A stretch of DNA of 64,000 nt from Kryptolebias marmoratus (GCF_001649575.2 NC_051444.1:21564425-21628424); one strand, 5' to 3'. Positions 36,976-51,000 are shown, counted from the stretch's first letter. Numbers and translations: made by a program. The notes: generated by a model from the letters alone, not told the origin.

Positions 36976-37171
36976 ATGGCGGACGGGTGCTTTCTGTCCG
37001 CGCTGCAGCCCAACTCCTCCTGCACCGCCTACGCGCTGCCCTCGGACGGGCCGACCCCGGACCCGCTGGCTCGAGCCCGGAGGGTCCAGGAGCAGGTCCG
37101 GATGCGGCTGGCCGAGAGGAAGTCCTCCTCCCTGCCCAGGCTGGAGGACGCGAGGCTCGGGCACACTCCAG
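36976..37171 (+). CDS. pkp3: pkp3 coding exon 1
   Basis: Residues 1-65 plus one base. ATG context cggccATGG. Encodes the conserved N-terminal motif ([10 protein letters not shown]) that in plakophilins contacts desmosomal partners, and the [13 protein letters not shown] helix. GC-rich exon. Donor gtgagc, phase 1. Confidence 0.93.
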
Positions 37172-40100
37172 GTGAGCCGCTGAAAAACAAAACAAAACAA
37201 ACAAACAAACAAACAAACAAACAAACAAAAAACAGCGATCTAGTCAGAATAAAGGTTTGTTACGCGAGGCGGCAGTTGTTATCACCCGCCGCCCGACATG
37301 AGAAGGCGGGCGATAATCGCCCCTTTTCCCCACGTCTGTTACCAAAATAGCTCAAAAACCACAGGACGAATTTTAATGAAACTCATAGCGAGGGGTCATC
37401 GGATGTTGATCTACAGCTGATTAAGTTTTGGAGTTACCCCGATTCAAGATGGCCGCAACAGGCAGCCGACCTTAAAACACGCAGAAAGGGCTCCAGCTCA
37501 GTCACTTTTACAGATACTTGGCTAAGATCTGGTGTGGTAGTAGCTGAGACCAATCGGCCACACATACTTTGAGCGCTAACAGGTTGCACGGGATCTTTGA
37601 GTCAAATTTTTGCTGTGAAATTTTGGAGTCGAGTCTGTCTGTCTGTTAGCAAAATATCCAACGAACCACTGGACGGATTTTAATGAAGCTATCAAGACAT
37701 AATCACTGGATGTCACTCTACAATTGATGAAGTTTTGGAACAAACCTATGCCAAGATGACCGCCACAGCCAAGTGATATTAGAAACCACAAAATCGACTC
37801 TAAATCAGTCAGTTTTACAGATATTGTGCTCAAATTGGGCGTGGTCATAGCTGAGAGTCATTCGCAACACATACTGCAAACTCATTGTGTGAGATCTTTG
37901 ACTTTAGCTAAATAAATAAATAAATAAATATAAAAAAAGCAAGCACTGGACAAATTTTATTTAAACTTTCAGAAAATAATTATTGTCTGTACATTTGCAA
38001 CAGACTAACTTTTGGAGTCAGTCTAATTCAAGACGGCAGCCACATCTAATCAACATTAGCCCACACACAAAAAAAATGTCTAAAATCTGATTTTGTAGCA
38101 GCTGAGAGTCATTAACATTAACACATCCTCTGAGCGTGACACTACATGAGATTGCACATAACAATAACAATATTTTCAAAGTTTGACCAGAAGGTCTACA
38201 ACTCTGTCTTTTCTCCTCATATGACGATTTTTGTCTAAAACTCTGGCATGAAAGGTGGCGGGCGATATGCATTCCATCAATTTAAACTATATTAAAGCAA
38301 TAACAGGGACATGAATATGTCAATCTGTTGCTGTTGTAGATTCAAATATTTATAACTGAATTCAAGCGTTGATATTCTAATAAAAGATACAGTTCCTTGC
38401 AAACATAAGGTCTGATCCAAAATAAGGTCAGAGTTAGCGAGCGGTCTGGACTTGAAGATCTGTGATGAAGCGAACCATTGCTCCTTTAGCTTCCACAGTC
38501 AGGATTTTGCGGATCAGAACCCCAAAGCACTCTGACTTTGTTCCCCCCCCCCCAAAAAAAAAAAACGTCTTTACTCTGCCTCGCTTTGTTTCTGTTTGAG
38601 GCGGGAATAAACATCCACACCACCGCTGCAACCACTGCCATGCTCAGAACCATGACCCAACACGATGTTTGCACAGCAGAGAATGAGTTGACAAAAAAAG
38701 AACGGAAAAAAGCTGTAATGTTGGAATGTTTAGGGTTCAGGCAGCCCTTGGCCAATAAGCTATAGCTATCATGTTAGTGAAGCGAAGGCTGGGCTGGGGG
38801 GGGTGGGGTGTTGAGTCATTTGTGGGGGTCAGAGAAAGTCCCAGGAGCATCTCAGCAGAACAACGCATCAGAGGTTTGTTCTTTACTGACGACAGCACGA
38901 CCAAATGAAATATAAAATCACACAAACACAGAATATACACATTATACTGAAAGGTAAACTGTTCCAGTAGTTTGCGGCAGCCACTGCAAAAGCCCGATTT
39001 TTTTAAAAATGATTTTAATCTAGATCTTGGGACATTTAGGAGAAACTTGGTTGTTGACCGGAGTGCTCTTCCTGGTGTGTGGATGTTGGGATCAGTTCAA
39101 GACCTTAAAATAATTAGTAATATTTTAAAAGCTATTCAAAAGGAAGCCGATGAAGAGCTGCCAAGACGGGGATTTTGTGTTCTTGCTTCTTCTTTTAGGA
39201 GTCAGAGGACGGGCTGCTGTGCTTTTGGACAGTTTGTGGGCGGATGACTGGTTTAGACCAACATACAAGGACTTACAGTTTGTCCAGACAGGAAAGTGAT
39301 AAAAGCATGACTAATTTTCTCTAAATCCTCTTACAGGAAGGTACGGCTTCAGTTTGGCAATGAGTCTCGAGTTGTGCCACAACCAGACGTGCTCAGTGCA
39401 TCGGTCGGCTTCATAAAGCCATGTGCAGATCACACTGAACATTAGAAACGATTAAAAACACGTTAACCGCACCAGAAGAGTCGCGCACGGGTTTTGTGTG
39501 CATTGAGAACCTGTGAACGTGTTATTTCCTGGTCGTTTCCTGTTTTCCCGCCCCCACGTCTTTGTGGAAAATGTATTTGTGACATCACAGATTCCTGACG
39601 AGTGTGAGGGGGGGGATTTTGGAGAAGTGTTCAGCGAAATGAGGCGTTCAGTGGAGTTGTCATATCTGAGCACACAGATAACTCAAAGATTTCAAATGAT
39701 CCACGCTAGTGTCATAGGTCAAACCGCAAAGTCCATTGGTTTTAGGAGGAAACAGCAGGGGAAGGCGCAATCCCTCCTCCTTTCAGCCGATACTCCCCCT
39801 CCGTCTGAGGAGACAGCGGGGTCTCACTTTGACTCACAACGTAGTCAGGATGTTGTGCTGCTCGTAAGCGTGTGGGAGAGCCTATTTCTGTGCTAAAATG
39901 ACTAAATGACTAAAATGGCAAATGTCTCCTACCTTGGTAGGAGGGCCACAGTTCACCACGAGTTCAGTACAACAGGAAAAAGAAACAAATACTAAATGTT
40001 TGTTGTTGTCTTAAACCCACAATAACCTTCTCAGAAGCAGAGACAGAACAACAAACCAGCCTTGTTCGTAGGGAGGCTCTGAGGTAGCAGGTCACGTACA

Positions 40101-43100
40101 GCAACGTAGGATTTGTCAGCTGGTATCTATACTGAAAATAATAAAAACAAAACCAGTCTCATTGTTTTGTCTTCCAGTTTGATCTGTAGTGTCCTACAGG
40201 CCATGTGTCAAACAGAAAGTTTAATAAACCCCAGAAAGGCATCCCTCCTTTGACTTCAAAATCCAAAAGATTAAAACAAAAAATAAGCAGCATTTGCTTC
40301 AAATTATCTGACCTCGACTTGATACAAAACAGTAAGTAACACAGAGCTGAATAATATGTCCCAATGTGAAAATCCAAACTAAATAAAATGGTAAACACTC
40401 ACGTATAGCTTCTTAACTAGCTGAATGCTAAGGTGGAAAAATCACACTTGATAGCTGGTTTTAAAACAAGATGTATTTGTCATTCATCATATCTGAGACA
40501 TTAGAGGACAAAATAAAGAAGAAATAAATAACCTAAAGTTCCATTCATAAAAACAAAGTCCAGAAGGCTGAGTTTATGACCCTCACAGTCTCAGGAAAGA
40601 AGCTGCGCCTCGTATATAGATGTTGAATAAATACACAAATGGCCTGCCATAGACATTTCAAACTGCTGCTTATATAACACAGAGGCTTACCGTACAAGCT
40701 CCTCTTGTTTACCTCAGCTACAGCCATCCTTGAGCTTATCCACACAGCTGATTTAAAACCCAAACAGGCAGCTTTCTTAAGTTTTTGTGTTATTTTGAAC
40801 CAGACGTTCATGCTTTGCTTGACGAAGTTCTGTGATGGCAAAATACAGTAAAAAAACAAAAAAAACAAACAACTTTTATTTGCTTCTAGATAGGAGTGAT
40901 GATCACCTGTGACCAACATATTTCTTATGTGGCTCAATATACTCATCTCAAACATCTGTACCGGGATGGTTTGATACGAATACATGTACCATCACACCTC
41001 CAGGCCAACAAATGATCTCCTAAAACTCTAGCTCAAACTCCACTCCACTGTCCTGGAAGTTTTAGGTATTTCTGCTCCAACACACCTGATTCATACGGTT
41101 TATTTACCTCCTCACAAAATCATCAAGTTCTCCAGAAGCACGTCCACAAGTCATCCATTTAAGCCAGGTGTTTTGAAGCAGGAACACATCTAAAACATGC
41201 AGGAGAGCTGCCCCCGAGGGACGGAGTTTGACACATCTGCTCTAGATTCTGATGAGTAAGAGTGACTTCCATTACACACACACTCATCCCACTGAACTGG
41301 CAGGGCCAGAGAAATGCTTACACAGACTAAACCTTGAAACCCTAAAATCTTCTGTGCGATTCTTTTTTTTAATAAATGGAAACATGTAAATAAGTTGGAA
41401 AAACTGAAATCTTTTCGAAACTGGATTTAAATGCAACTCTTAAAGTCTTCATAGCTTATATTTCTGCTGCATAAACATATGAAACCACTATGTGGGTTTT
41501 ACTTTTTTCTAAAGAAGTCCTCTTATTGTAGAACAGAGAAACCCAAATTATTCCAACCAAAACATTGTATTTCCTGCTTTACGCTGAGCTAAAAAAAAAA
41601 AACTCATTGTGATAAGCCTAAGGCAGATGAAGGTTTGTGATTTTTGGAGCTTTTTGCTGTGGCCTGCTCAGCGTAATATTGTCACACTAAGTTCTGAGCC
41701 GTTCTGAACTCTCCTTTACTCCCACAAACCTTACGCTTCTTGTACGGGTTATACACTAAAATGTAGGCCTTTTGTCAGCTAAAATTATCAGACTTGTTAA
41801 GTTTTAAACTATTGTTGGGCTTTATAGAAGAAACTTGAAGGATGCTAAAATTTAAGGCAGCAGCTACACAATACTCGGTAGTTTAATGTTGATATAAGCC
41901 TCATGTGTTTTTTTATAATTAGGCCGATGATAGCAGGTGTGGATGAGTGTCTGATCTCATGCTCGTGGAAGTGCTCCAAGGCTTTAAAAAAAAAAAGATT
42001 TCAAACACTCGAGAGAAAAGAAAGCATGTAAACTCGTCAGGGTGGAATCAACTTAAGATCGAAGCATCTGGTTCAGCATTTGTCTGCAGTAATCTACAAT
42101 CAGACGTACCGTTTACTACATTCTGCAGCTAAGGACCACTGTTAGCTTCCTCAGGAATGCTACACCAATGTAGATCACTTGGAAAAACAAAGTGTCCGGT
42201 CTCTAAAGAGCCCAGGGTAACTTAAGCAACTGAGGTCCCGTCTAAAGCTCGCTGCTGTTAATGTTCACAGTGAGTCAGGCAAACTGAACAACAACAGTGA
42301 GCAGTGGCACAGCTGAGGGAGAAGAGAGCGGCTTTTTATCTGCCCAGAGCGAGCAATTAATGAGATAAATGTTCCAGTAAAGACAAATAAGATCCTTATC
42401 TGGTCTGTTAAACTTGGTGGCAGGATGGATTAGGCTTACGGTTGCTTCTGAGCCACAATAAATTGTCACAATGAACAGGAAAATCTACAAGCAGAGAAAG
42501 AAGGAAAAAAAAACAAAGACTTGTTTGTAAGGTGGGCAAGCAGCAAAACAACAACCTCAAAAACTCAAGGTCATTCTATGAGTAAGAGACTAAAACATTA
42601 TTGGGCAAACAATGGTGTTTTGGAATGGCCAAGTGAAAGTTATGACTTTATCTGAAGAAAAAGGTCAGAAAACTACCTGAAATGAGCTGTAAGGTCTCAG
42701 GCCTGGGCTTAAACACCAGCAAGACGGAACCATGGAGTCTGTAACAAGAAACTTCTCAACTCCATGGGTTGTGAAGATAAGACACTTGCCTTTGCCTGAT
42801 GATTATCACACTGACTGAAATGTATGACTCTGAAAAGCAGGACTGATAAACAATTACTAAACCAGTAGTTACTGGCCTTCACTAAAACCCTAATTTAGAC
42901 TAAACTTGTTAATCAAGTGGTCCCAACAATATGAAGTTCAATTAGTTCAGCATAATTTCTCTGTAGTTCTGGTTAATAAAAATGGAAGGAAAAGGAAATA
43001 GACAGAGATGGTCGGTAAACTGTAAGAAAAAAAAAGAAAAACCTCCACAGCTCCTACACTCAAGGACTGCCTGTGTGGGGAACATTCCTTTCCAATCTCC

Positions 43101-44990
43101 TCTTGACAGCGTGCTGTCAGTTTCTATTTTAGACTGATTGTCCAGCAACTAGCATGTCGTCTACTTTCATACCTGACTGTTAAGGGCCAAACGTCAGTAA
43201 AAGATTTACACATTTCAGATAGAGTGATAGCTTCTGTGCAGACACATAAACAGGCATATTAAAATACCATTTAAAATGGTTCTGTATTGTCTTTAAATTT
43301 GCACTTTTCGTCTCCTGGCGTTGAAAGCATTTTGCACAGTAACAGTAACGTTATTTCACTACCCAAGTGTTACGACCCGTCTAGGGGTGGTCAGGTCGCA
43401 GCATTGAGAATTTAACATCCCTCGCAGAATTCAAAAACAGCCAGCCAATAGATAAATTTTTATAAGATTTATTAACATAAATATTCACCCTTAGTTTCCA
43501 CCAAAGTCTGGAGTCATAGAATTTCGGAGAGAGCTATGCCAAAATAACAAACAAAACAAGCTATCTTAAATGAAACTAACATCTTACCTACAAAAGTAAC
43601 AAAACCAAATTACATGTGCTTACCTTCCTAACTTAAGAAACACAGGAGAAAACTGAACCCCAAAACAAAAAGGCCACTCTCCCCTACAAGATAAACTCCA
43701 CACAATCAATTTACAAGGTGATGCAATAAATGGCATGACTGGATGAAATGAGCGTGGGATGGAGTGTGGTATGGTGGAGTGCGACGAAGAACCCCACACA
43801 CACACACACTGCCAGCTGATCTTCATTGGCATCCTGATATACTCGGCACCTCCGGTGAGCACCAATCAGCTGTCAGCTTCGTCGTCAGGAACCAATCCGA
43901 GGTCGGCACCTGCATACTCACATTTGCATATAAAATTATGACAGTCGTAACACAAGGTTTAACGCTGCATTTGTAAAACTTGTGATTTTTTTTCAGTTCG
44001 TAAGCGAGGTAAAGAAAAATACAGAACATTGTCTGCCAAGAAGTGAAGGCCACAAGGAACCGAGCAATGTCAAAATTTACTACAACACAAGGGCAGGTTT
44101 AGGGTTAGGACCTTTCTGTACTCTTTCATACGCTGGTGATTTTCCTTTCAACGTGGGAGAATCCAAACTCCTACAATTACAATGTAATGTAACACAATGT
44201 AACAAATCAGCAAGTTGTAATTTTATCAACATGAGGAGTTACTACTCTAAGTCCTGACTCGTGTTGTTGCCTAAAATTCTACACATTTCCCACAGTATAA
44301 TTTTGTTTGTGTATAAGTAAATGAAAAAAAAGGTAAAAATCCAACAACATTATTTTAGCTTGGACAGCAGTCACATTAACATCTTTTTATTTTATTATGT
44401 AAAAACAAAGATAATTTCAGGATTTGCATCACCACAGTGGGCTGTCATGTGTAGGCTTGTTGTTTTAGGTCTTCTGCCTCTCACGGAACCATTATGTCCA
44501 GGCAACCATTATGAACCCTGTTATGGAGTGTCCCTGTTCATCATGAAGAAGTAAAATGCCTGTGCGACAGAAGACAAGCCCACGGGCAAAGTGTTTCAGA
44601 TTGCAGTGGAGGTCATGACTAAAACACAGAGGCCACACATTGTGAAAAGCATTTATACAGAGTGTTTTAAAAAAAAGAATCTGTATTGAAACTACGAAAA
44701 AAGAAGTGCTTAAAATAATGCACTGACGCCTAACTTTTTGTCTTGAGTTAAAACCATTCGACTTATCCAGCCTGAACGTGTTTGATCACCTCAGAGATGC
44801 TATTAATCTTTAATAAGTCATCCTAGTGTGATCCTAATGCTGTCACTGGTTTTCGTCCTTCTTGTGGTGGTGCTTCACAAGATTATCTTCGATGACCTCT
44901 GAAGTGGCAATGCTTATGTTCAGGCATGTAGCCCAGGACTCCTCCCAGCAGCATTTCCTCCCTCCTTCCTTCCATGCTGCTGGACAGTAT

Positions 44991-45039
<49 letters not shown>

Positions 45040-48000
45040 TTTCTCAACGTGATTAGCTCCAGTCAACATTCTCCCTGTCTTTGTTCAGAGACGGACATGT
45101 GCATTACAACGAGCCTCACATTTAAGCTCATTCAGCCTGTGTCTGAGGCAAAATAAATCCATTTTTATGCTGTTTTTGACCTTTCAGTGATGTAACGTTT
45201 CACATAAAGCGATCATTTCTGCTTCTGTTCTGGCAGTGGTGAGACTCGATGGATATTTGTCTGAATGTCCCCTGCTTTGGTCAAGACTGAACTTACTGTG
45301 TTCACTAAGTGCCTCCGCTGAAAACAGCTGGACTTTTTCTCTTGTAAAAGTCCAGCATCTAAGAGTCTTTTTGTATAAGAATGTTTTTTTCCTAGTTTAA
45401 CACAAATGGCCTCTTTCACTCCTCTTCACAATAATTTGCCTTCTTTGCTAATTCACTGGACATTACTGTCTTTAAAAGATGTTTTTGTCCTTTAACTGTG
45501 GGTGTATCGCCATGTCTCTTTTGTGAATAGTGTGAGCCGTGCTTTGAAGCTGTTTTGTCTCTGTTGTGTACAGTGAAGTTCTGTGCGATTAGGCTCCACT
45601 AAACTGTGCATAAATCACCACTCAGCTTGTTTCTGAGGTCTTCATTCTTCGGGTGACTGACTCCTCAGGAGCTCAAAGCCTAAACCCATGAGGTCTGAAA
45701 AGCTTTTTGGATCAAATGTGAATGGCTTTCATACACCAAGAAAAGTCAGTTTCCCTTCCTTATAAGTGCTTGAATTTGCCCTGAATTGGATTACAGAATT
45801 AAGACTTTGTTGCATCGCCTGCTAGTTTGTGGCCAAACCACAAGACTTGCTTCACCAAGCTCAACAACCAAGCCACATTATTGTTCGTTAGCCCCATGTT
45901 GTGAATATGCTACCGCTATGCTCTCCCATGCTCATCTAAAATCTGGCTGATTCTTCTGTAGTAGTGGGTTCGTCATCCACTCCTTAGGGTGCCTTACAGA
46001 CAATATGGCCCGACTACATAACCAATGGCCTAGAAACTATTGGATCAATATGCTCTGCCTCTCTCCAAAATGGGCTCAATTGATTTTTTTGAGGAGCACA
46101 GTCAGTTCTACGTATTGACTTGTGCTCCAAATTCTCCAGATCTCAATCCAACTGAGCATCTGTAAGAAGTTCTGGACACACATGTTCGACTCATGAAAGC
46201 TACGGGACTTCTCATAGGTCTAATGGAGTCCTCGCCTCGAGAGGTCAGATGTGCTTTGGCTGCAAAATTGGGACTTACTCAGTTTTAGACAGGAATGTTA
46301 CAGCTAATAAATGTAATAGTGCAAGTAATCTAAAACAGGATTCCACCCACAGCAAGGGCTCGCCTGTGTTTGTGTCTGAAATCAGGTGCAGGAAGGCTGG
46401 CTAAACTGTGTAAAGTAAATTACTGCACTGTGCATATCAAAGTTAAAGGTTCTTACTGGGAAAAATACACTTTAAAATGTTACTACCGGGACTCCACTTC
46501 CAGTGTTTCTGAAAACCATTTAATTCATTTTCTGACATTCTGGTTTTGCTTTTTTCATAAAAATAAAGCCAAAGCAACTTTTTCAAAGTTTCATGCACTC
46601 TACATTAACATGCAGAAAACAATTAAGTCTAGCTAAAGAAAGATTGAATTTTCTTTAAAAAAACAAAGAAACAACAACCAGTCATTCTTACTATTTTATT
46701 TTATTTTTTATAATTTCTGAAAGAAAAGAAATATATCATCAAGCTCAACGTGATATTCTGCGATCGAAGCACCTTCTGCTCTGCAAACCACATGTTTGCT
46801 GATTATTAAATTGCTGCCCCACTGGACTAAAAACACGCTAACTCCTGCTGACACCTGGCTTTGGGAAAATGTTCAGTTGGCGTTGAGTTTTGTGTGAAAT
46901 GTATGCAGTGGGCACAAGGCTGCGATATAAACACGCACACAGTTTGGAAGACTTGGCACAACTCTTCTGTTTTTTCTTGCCCACGGCCTCTCACATGGAG
47001 GTTCGAAAACTGACATTCACCACCCTGTAGATAAAAGGAGACCCGCTCATTTAAAACCGCCTGCAGGACACCGTATGATGCCATGCTGACGGGTATCTTT
47101 GAGAACTTCATAACAGCACCCCTGCAACATTAATGACTGATTGGATAGTTGCACAAACTTGTCTTCCTGTTGTCCAAAGTTAATATTTAAACCTGCAAAT
47201 GTTAAAAGTTAACAGGAAAAAGAATAATGTCAGATTATGTTGGATAAAAATCAACAGTATGATTTCATGATGGCAAATGAAAAAAAAAAGAACATTTACA
47301 TGTTTTTTTTCTTCTCTTTGTGTAGATTACATCTTTCCTGAAGTAAGGAGTTCTGCTCAGAGTCATGGTTTCAGTTCCAGGTCCATGATCAGCTCACCCA
47401 CCCGGGTCATGGCTGTAAGTACACCATTACAGATACAAGACCTGCAGACAGAAGTATATGTCAGCAAAACTCGGCATTTAAATGGGCTTGGATCTTTTGT
47501 CTGTGGTCTATTAAATATTTCTGCTTTCAAATTACTTACTGTTGCTTACTGTTAGTTGGTTTTTATGTTTGGACAAGCTGTGTTGTCAGGTAAAGGTTTA
47601 AAATATTGGAATAGTTTACCACAGACTTCAGGAGACTCTTCCACTTTAAGGCTCGTTTGAAACCTTATCTGAAGGAACATCAAACCTGTGATTACTATTA
47701 ATCTCAGCATATCTGCATAATTTCTATATTTCCTTTACAATATTTGCATTTTTTTATGATACTTACATTGTCTTGTTCATTCATGTGTGTCTAGTTTTGG
47801 TCCTAAGGTACCTTAGAGTGCAAAAATGGATCTTTAAAAGTAGAAAACAAAAAGTGCAAAAATGGACCACTATTCCAGATACCAAGCAATACGCTTCTAA
47901 GGTACAGCCGGATCAACAAAGTCAGTGCACCTTTTTTTGTTTGGTACATTCCTGTACCTTAATTTCTAACTTTGTAGAAAACTTTGATATGCAGAAGAGT

Positions 48001-51000
48001 TCAAGGTCATCCAATGACTGCACAGTGCCCAGATCCTGTGGCTGTAAAAACAAGCCCAAATCATCACCCCTCCACCACCGTTCTGACAGCTGGTATGAGG
48101 TGTTTGCAGCACTTTGTTTTTGTAATTTCTATGAGCAATTCAAAGTCTAGCCTCTGGGTGAACTTGCTGAGATGTCCGCTCCTAAGAACACTGGCAATTG
48201 TTTTAAATCTGTTTTTTTTTTTTACTTCTGCATAATCTTTCCCATCGTAGTCTGATGAACTTCCGGTTGATCAGCTGGGAGTTGGTAAGGCTCAGCCAGT
48301 ACAGTGCAGTGATAGTAATAATGATAAAAACCAACCAAATGTGACTAAAATCATTAAAAGTCAGTAATAATTAAAATAAAGTACAGCATTCAACAGAGTT
48401 CATGTCCTAACTGTGTTGAGCTTGAACATACACACTCACACACCTCTACAAACGATTGGCAGGTATTGTTCAGGAGTTTCCTGATGTTTCCTGCCTTGAC
48501 TAATAGGTTATTTAGAAGGAAGATGGAAGCCCCCCCCCTCTCCACCATGAGGAACAATGAAAAGACAAAATTGAAATATAAACAGGATGCTCAACTGAAG
48601 CTTTTAACAGGCCGGTTTAACAATACATACACAGCAGTGAGCTTCCTGCAGCTTAGTAACAAGGTTTTAATGAGAAAGAGAGTAAAACATGCTGGTGTGT
48701 GGAGACAGTTTCACTCACCTCCCACTTTTTACTGTACAAAGGAATAAAATGATTAACAGATGATTAGAAAGAAATGTCAGTGCTTGCTTGCAAATCCTTT
48801 TTACATTTTGTTTAATCTCAGGTTTCTGCAGTACCCTCTCAAACCTCTGGGTTCTCCTCCCGTTCTGCAATGGAAACCAGCTCCAAGATGAGACAAAGAG
48901 AAACCAGCATGGCCCAAAGCAGCTACCACACCTCCCAAATGCACAGCAGAAGCAGACGCTCAAAGTCCCTGAGCCAGGAAGACCAAAGGACTTTACCTGT
49001 CACAGGGGGGGTTCATCCAGAGAATCCCTCCATCCCAATAACTGTGGTGCCATCCGGCAGCCTCAGGCGCAGCCTCAGTGGAATTCTGGCCCAGGAAAGA
49101 GGCCATTGGCAGGAGGAGGAGCTGCCGTGTCAGTACACCTACAAAGGCCCGTCTCACCGCACCATCAGCCGAATCACCAACAGGCAGCAGCACTACCAGC
49201 AGCAGAGCTCCGGATTTGGTCAGAACGGCTGGATGGGGAATGGCAGGGGGGTCTGCAGTGCAGGCGAAACCTGGGGAGGACAGTGGCAACACCATGCATC
49301 CAGGGCCAATCAAACCATAAACACTTCCCAGAATGCTTCTCTGCAGCGGGCTGCCTCGCTGCGCTCTCTGAGGAGTGTGGGTAAAGGAGCGGATATCGTG
49401 GATGCAGCATCAATACACAGCAACGACCCACTTGCAGAGTGAGACATATTATTTGCTCTTTAAATGAAATACTGTGTTTGTCGGACAGAAGGAGCCTATA
49501 AAAGAAACAAAACAAAAAAAGGGAACCATTAGTTTTATTGAACAGTTTAAAATGTGAAAATAGAATAGGAAAAAAAAAGCATTGGTTCCATAAATTCTTT
49601 CTTTCCTTTATTTTATAACAAACGGAAATTAGGGCATTTTATGGTTTTCCTCATCAGCTTCATTTTTTTTATTGATAAAGATGTGTTTCTGCATTTCAAG
49701 CCTGCAACACATTTCAAGCTATTTAGTGTGAAGCAGGAAATGTAAGGGTAAAAATTTATTTTTTTTATTTTTTATTACAGCTAAAATATAGCTAGGATTT
49801 AGTACCAAAAGCAAGTTTCCATAAAAGACTAAATTTAAGAGGAACAAAGAATGACAGAAACACTTTAATTTGTTAGCAAATGTGTAAGAAAATCAGAATC
49901 TGGATGGATTTCAGTGCAGGGACAACATGCAGGGACAACATGCAGGGCTTAGAGGAAAAGAAACAGCAACAAGTCTAAAACCCAGGTTCTGTCACGGTAC
50001 AGGTTTGGATCAGTGGTTCTGGCAAAAGTTCATGCCCACATCTGTGATGTCAGCATTCATGCAGAAAAGCACAGCAAAGATTTTACAGCAACATGTTGCC
50101 TTCAAGACACCTTTTCTAAGAACGTCCATGTATTTTTATCAAGACAATGTAAAACCCCATTCTGCTCACATTACACAGACGGGTCCGAGGAAGAAGAGAG
50201 GACAGTTCTGGACTGACCTGCCTGTAGTCCTGACCTGTCCTCAGCAAGCAGGGACCATTGCACTTCTGAAAATGTGTTTACTAAATTTCACAACGGCTTT
50301 TCAGTTGTGACAGAAAGAGCGGAAACCTTAAAGAGTGTTAAAAACTTTGACTAACCTTTTAACCCTCCCGTGGCCTCCGGGTCAAATGGACCCAAAGTTT
50401 GAAAAGGTTTTTCTTCCTCAAGGGCTTCAGGAGAGTTGAGGCTTGAAATGCAAGAATGGATCAGTATTAACAAATAGACAGAAGTTGACATCTATTCTGT
50501 TTGTTTTCCATTTGCAGAGAAATAACAGTGTTCCCAATTTTTTATGTATTTCTTTTTTTCTGTTTCAGGATTGTTTTTTATTTTCAAAATGAAATGACAT
50601 TATTACAAAATGACGTGAACCTCTTTTTGCATGTAGGATGCAGAATCTTGATATGACTACAGCTGTCAGATATCTGTCTGAGACAGAGTCTGGCTTGCAA
50701 GTTGTGGGAGCCGCCTACATACAACACCAATGTTACCATAGCAACGAAGCCAAAAACCAGGTATGTGATTATTTGATTGCTTTTAGTTATTATTTGCTGC
50801 TGTTTTTTCTCCACTATAAACATTTTTTTTTAAATGAAGTATCTCATAAAAAGTTGTCAGTTTGTCCACTATAATTTCCTTAAGGTTGATCTTTTCCTGT
50901 CATTTTATTTGGGTAGGAAACATAGTAAGTATCATTCTCCTAAAAACTGAAGTAAAATGTCAAATAAAAAAATAACTCTTTAGATGTACTTCCTTGTCCC

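Larger units (their letters stand above)
37172..47325 (+). other. pkp3: pkp3 intron 1 (10.2 kb)
   Basis: Non-coding. Contains an AAAC microsatellite just after the donor, a three-unit tandem repeat (37340-38278), a diverged hAT-like MITE (41025-41245), a probable solo LTR (43368-43952), a long GT microsatellite (44992-45037) and a Tc1-like transposase remnant (45820-46310). No exon is recognised within it. Confidence 0.8.
47415..48821 (+). other. pkp3: pkp3 intron 2
   Basis: 1.4 kb. Contains a LINE-like C-terminal fragment (47590-47700) and an antisense Tc1-like remnant (47985-48245). The rest is unremarkable. Confidence 0.8.
49439..50636 (+). other. pkp3: pkp3 intron 3
   Basis: 1.2 kb, largely made of a Tc1-like transposase remnant (49960-50310) and a TTAA-bounded MITE (50359-50439). 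Confidence 0.85.

Noticed and set aside
36839..37228. Antisense open frames (up to 129 codons) across pkp3 exon 1
   Set aside because: They mirror the GC-rich coding exon and the AAAC microsatellite (giving FVCLFVCLF repeats); no splice or domain support.
37280..38278. CRISPR-like array
   Set aside because: Units are about 300 bp, diverged throughout and lack short identical repeats with unique spacers; the host is a vertebrate.
39513..39896. 127-codon open frame in pkp3 intron 1
   Set aside because: No similarity recognised and no fitting acceptor/donor phases for pkp3.
40545..40985. 146-codon antisense open frame
   Set aside because: Composition is AT-biased intron; no domain or start context; no partner exons on the - strand.
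48831..48832. Alternative acceptor tttctgcag ten bases into pkp3 exon 3
   Set aside because: Use from 48832 would shift the frame relative to exon 2, so the acceptor at 48821 was chosen.
48788..49384. 198-codon open frame in another frame over pkp3 exon 3
   Set aside because: It is out of phase with exons 2 and 4, while the frame from 48822 joins both and carries the conserved head motifs.
49439..49442. Termination of pkp3 at the TGA after exon 3 (short head-only protein)
   Set aside because: The GT within GAGTGAG is a workable donor, and joining to 50637 restores Glu and the armadillo domain in frame.
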